Shown here: piece by piece, positions 61,825 through 64,000 of the stretch
Layout: each line of letters opens with the position of its first letter
Numbering within the stretch: the stretch's first letter is position 1
Source: a candidate division Hyd24-12 bacterium UBA6080
GTDB taxonomy: Bacteria > Fermentibacterota > Fermentibacteria > Fermentibacterales > JCC-6
Reading direction: 5' to 3'
DNA: 64,000 nt
Assembly (NCBI GenBank): GCA_002436025.1
Contig: DIXM01000012.1
Span: 124,001-188,000, forward strand
The notes under the pieces: generated by a model
The model's database searches: none
What the model saw: the letters and a program-made list of their open reading frames with translations, nothing else
Told to the model about the DNA's origin: nothing
Translations under genes and position numbers: made by a program

Positions 61825-63018
61825 CTAGGTAGTTAGTGACGTCTTCCCATCATGAAAGCCAATGATGCTACCGTCTTGAGAGACCTTTACACCCAGTCCC
61901 CGCTTACTAATTGCCACCGCTGCTGCGCGCCTACCACCACCGCCAACGCTTCCTTCAGGCACTTTAAGAATAGCCCCTGCTGTTAATAGCTTACCTTTAT
62001 GATCAAGTACAAGCGCACCGTCCAAGGCAAGGAGTTCTTGACGAATTCGTCTGTCTATTTCTTGAAAGGGTCTACCCGCCACCGCTGTTCGAATCAGTCT
62101 CACTTTGTACGTATCACTAGAGTCGAGGAGGTCTGGTTCAGCGATGAGTTCATCGGTGTTTTCACGGTTATCATAACTGAGTACACCAATGCAACCACCG
62201 CAGCGCGCGTAAGAAACATCGAGGCAGCTTTCGTATATCGCTTTCCTAAGACTCTGTCCTCGAGGCGGTGATAGCCGCCTAATGTTAACGTCATGGGAGT
62301 AGTGCACCCATATCCCATTGCGCCGCACGAAGTGTAGCGACGCATCGCGGAACACCAGTATTTCACCATTGCGATTAAGCACTACTGCAGTTGCTCCACC
62401 ATTTGTCCATTCTGCAATCCGCCCCAATCGATAGGGAGCCTTTCGTGAAACTACAGCCGGAACATCAAGGTGAACCAGACCATGCACGTTACCAACTGAA
62501 TCAACTTCTAGTAGGGTGTCGAATCCATTCGTCATCACAGGTCCATAGTCTTCACCCCATAGAGTATGCAACGGTAATCTCGCGTTTCCAGGGGCGCCTT
62601 GGATACCGACAGCTGCGACGATTCGCTGTCCTTCGTAAGTCTGGGCTGACCATATCTGTAGGTGATCCAAAATACTATGAAGAACCTCACCACTACCCAT
62701 ATGATGAGCGATTACGCGTGTAGGTAATGCCCGAAGCAGGTCTCGTTCGTAGATTCCGGAATCTATTTTCGCTATGGCTTCAAGCTGATTGATGAAGTCC
62801 TCCGCTAGCTGCTTTTCCTGGGGACTGAAGCTCTGACTGCGGTCGATAGCGAACCGATAGGCAGTGTCGCGAGTTGGCTTAACGAGCAGCCTGCAGGGAC
62901 CCTCGTATGCAATAGTTAGTTCGCGCGCAGTTGATGGTAGCGGGTCTTTTTTAAGCTCCCCAGCAAGCATCGGAGCGAGATCCTCTTCCAGTACGCGTCT
63001 AAACGTTTCTTGATCCAC
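61825..63018 (-). CDS. DisA/DAC-like (diadenylate-cyclase fold) protein
   Basis: A 397-residue protein. Near the C-terminus ALDGALVLDHKGKLLTAGAIL matches the DAC DGA motif, and SVGGGGRRAAAVAISKRGLGVKVSQDGSIIGF takes the place of the RHR motif and following strand. The order agrees with DisA-type c-di-AMP synthases, but RHR is GRR here. DAC-like folds also occur as inactive sensor domains in conflict systems (the DACN families). The N-terminal 200 residues are not recognised. Convergent with the polymerase gene, 45 nt away. Confidence 0.7.
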   Translation of the reverse strand: MDQETFRRVLEEDLAPMLAGELKKDPLPSTARELTIAYEGPCRLLVKPTRDTAYRFAIDRSQSFSPQEKQLAEDFINQLEAIAKIDSGIYERDLLRALPTRVIAHHMGSGEVLHSILDHLQIWSAQTYEGQRIVAAVGIQGAPGNARLPLHTLWGEDYGPVMTNGFDTLLEVDSVGNVHGLVHLDVPAVVSRKAPYRLGRIAEWTNGGATAVVLNRNGEILVFRDASLHFVRRNGIWVHYSHDVNIRRLSPPRGQSLRKAIYESCLDVSYARCGGCIGVLSYDNRENTDELIAEPDLLDSSDTYKVRLIRTAVAGRPFQEIDRRIRQELLALDGALVLDHKGKLLTAGAILKVPEGSVGGGGRRAAAVAISKRGLGVKVSQDGSIIGFHDGKTSLTT

Positions 63019-63089
63019 CTGTTACTTCCAATTAACTGGACACTATTACTTTGTTGATTAATATGCTGGCATCACAATAATCCCTAATG

Positions 63090-63118
63090 AAGATACACAG
63101 TAGGCTAACTACAGTCAA
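63090..63118 (-). promoter_or_regulatory. Promoter of the DAC-like gene
   Basis: TTGACT (63113-63118) and TATCTT (63090-63095) are exactly 17 nt apart on the minus strand, about 72 nt before the ATG at 63018. A palindrome ATACGTAT overlaps the upstream edge of the -35. Confidence 0.6.
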
Positions 63119-63240
63119 TACGTATTCACTAGTTAAGTTTTGATTGGACGCAGAAGTATTCCAGAATTGCTGTGTTTTACAGCAAGTGCAAGGTGGGGTC
63201 CTTATCTACCTCTCAGGATCTACCGGTCCATCAACCCGTC

Positions 63241-64000
63241 TCATCCTCTCCGGACATAAGGAATATGCAGCCCCTGTGCCGCTTCCTTCCTCGCCCTCTC
63301 TCCACGGCGGTCATACTTCGCGGTTGTGTTGGTGCTTGCGTGACCCAGGTAACCCGCTACTGTCACGGCATCGGTGATATCCAACAGATCACTCGCCGTC
63401 GTCCGTCTTAGGTCATGCGTCACCATGTCCTTCACCCCGGCTTCCCTTGCCCTGCGTTTCATGATCTCATTCAGACTCTGGGAACTGATACCCTGGCCTT
63501 CGACCAGATGCCCTCCCCTCCTTCCCGCCCAGAAAAGGAGTCCCTGGGCATCTCCCCGACACGCCAGCCAGTCTCTCAGAGCATCCGCTCCTCCGTTGCC
63601 CATGAAGACAGTTCGTTCTTTCCTGCCCTTACCCATGACCTTGATGCTGAGGGTTTCTCCGTCGTCCGTGATTGCCTCGCGAGTCAGCGAGGCGATCTCC
63701 CCACGTCGGAGGCCTCCTGGATACGCGCAGGCAAGAACGGCGGCGTCCCTTCTCCCTACCGGGGAAGAATCCTTGAGACACACTTCCATCAGCGCTCCCC
63801 TCTCGCCACCGTTGACGTAGCGACCGGCCGGTTCTGTGGAACCACCCCTGACCGCCTTCACCTTCTTGATGAGCCGGTAGGTTTCAGCGTTCATCATCCC
63901 TTTATCGAAAGCGCACTCCACAACCCCTCTTATCGATGCCAGTATCCCATTCACGTAAGCAGGCTTGTACTCACTGGCAAGCTTCGTCACCAGTGCAGTC
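63241..64000 (-). CDS. Tyrosine-type site-specific integrase (runs off right edge)
   Basis: The frame is open from the right edge to a stop at 63241, giving 250 or so residues that lack the N-terminus. The core-binding part (EYKPAYVNGILASIRGVVECA) precedes the catalytic domain: Arg in GGLRRGEIASL, Lys in GKGRKERTVF, HxxR in THDLRRTT, the C-terminal His in GYLGHAST and Tyr in AKYDRRG. All catalytic residues are there, so it is likely active if complete. Its last 94 residues are nearly the same as the fragment at 57546. Confidence 0.92.
   Translation of the reverse strand, partial: TALVTKLASEYKPAYVNGILASIRGVVECAFDKGMMNAETYRLIKKVKAVRGGSTEPAGRYVNGGERGALMEVCLKDSSPVGRRDAAVLACAYPGGLRRGEIASLTREAITDDGETLSIKVMGKGRKERTVFMGNGGADALRDWLACRGDAQGLLFWAGRRGGHLVEGQGISSQSLNEIMKRRAREAGVKDMVTHDLRRTTASDLLDITDAVTVAGYLGHASTNTTAKYDRRGERARKEAAQGLHIPYVRRG

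Noticed and set aside
49562..64000. CRISPR array or cas genes in the island
   Set aside because: I saw no regularly spaced short repeats and no Cas protein; the RT has no Cas1 neighbour.

Overview
The window looks like about 49 kb of bacterial chromosome followed by about 14.5 kb of a mobile island. The core is GC-rich and gene-dense. Most of it (8.7-44.1 kb) is on the minus strand with many 4-nt stop/start overlaps. Gram-negative features include an LptE-like lipoprotein, O-antigen-type polymerase and ABC exporter, beta-barrel-like exported proteins, and C-terminal sorting domains of the type IX secretion kind on a gingipain-like peptidase and a beta-propeller protein. These traits, plus a bS22-like (COX24-domain) mini-protein beside HU, suggest an uncultured lineage near the FCB superphylum. 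That placement is inference; no rRNA is present.

Layout. 0-2.3 kb: an exported protein, tRNA-Arg(CCG), a phosphoesterase, bS22-like, HU, tRNA-Ala(GGC) and a PPC-domain protein. 2.3-13 kb: the gingipain-like peptidase, AI-2E transporter, nitrilase, aminotransferase, two tiny Cys-rich proteins, NusG-II protein, radical SAM enzyme, ApbE and an M19 dipeptidase. 13-22.8 kb: lptE-dut-pnp-rpsO-ribF-truB-rbfA-infB-nusA-rimP, the classic information-processing operon, with a strong promoter and a terminator-like leader hairpin before rimP. 22.8-42.2 kb: a surface-polysaccharide locus with a Wzy/ligase-TPR protein, WecA-like and WbaP-like initiating transferases, GT2, GT9, two GT39-like membrane transferases, two B12-radical SAM enzymes, a YdjC-type deacetylase, Wzm/Wzt export and Pcm. 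plsY and der follow. 44.1-49.4 kb (plus strand): a CHASE2 cyclase, SH3 protein, M48 protease, glutaminyl cyclase, and a T9SS-type propeller gene interrupted by an in-frame UGA, then tRNA-Asn(GTT).

The island starts in the 3' half of tRNA-Asn, where a large serine recombinase gene ends. It carries DUF3800, a UDG-like unknown, a ParB-like/adenine methylase pair, a HEPN-like pair, an IS3 remnant joined to an integrase 3' fragment, a reverse transcriptase overlapping a divergent family-A DNA polymerase, a DisA/DAC-like protein, and a tyrosine integrase running off the right edge. This content and organisation resemble a defence island.

The most novel candidate is the RT plus family-A polymerase operon (58.5-61.8 kb). 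It faces the DAC-like gene and lies in a roughly 5.7-kb segment bounded by two similar integrase 3' ends. Both polymerases keep their metal-binding acidic residues, and their 8-nt gene overlap implies coupled expression.
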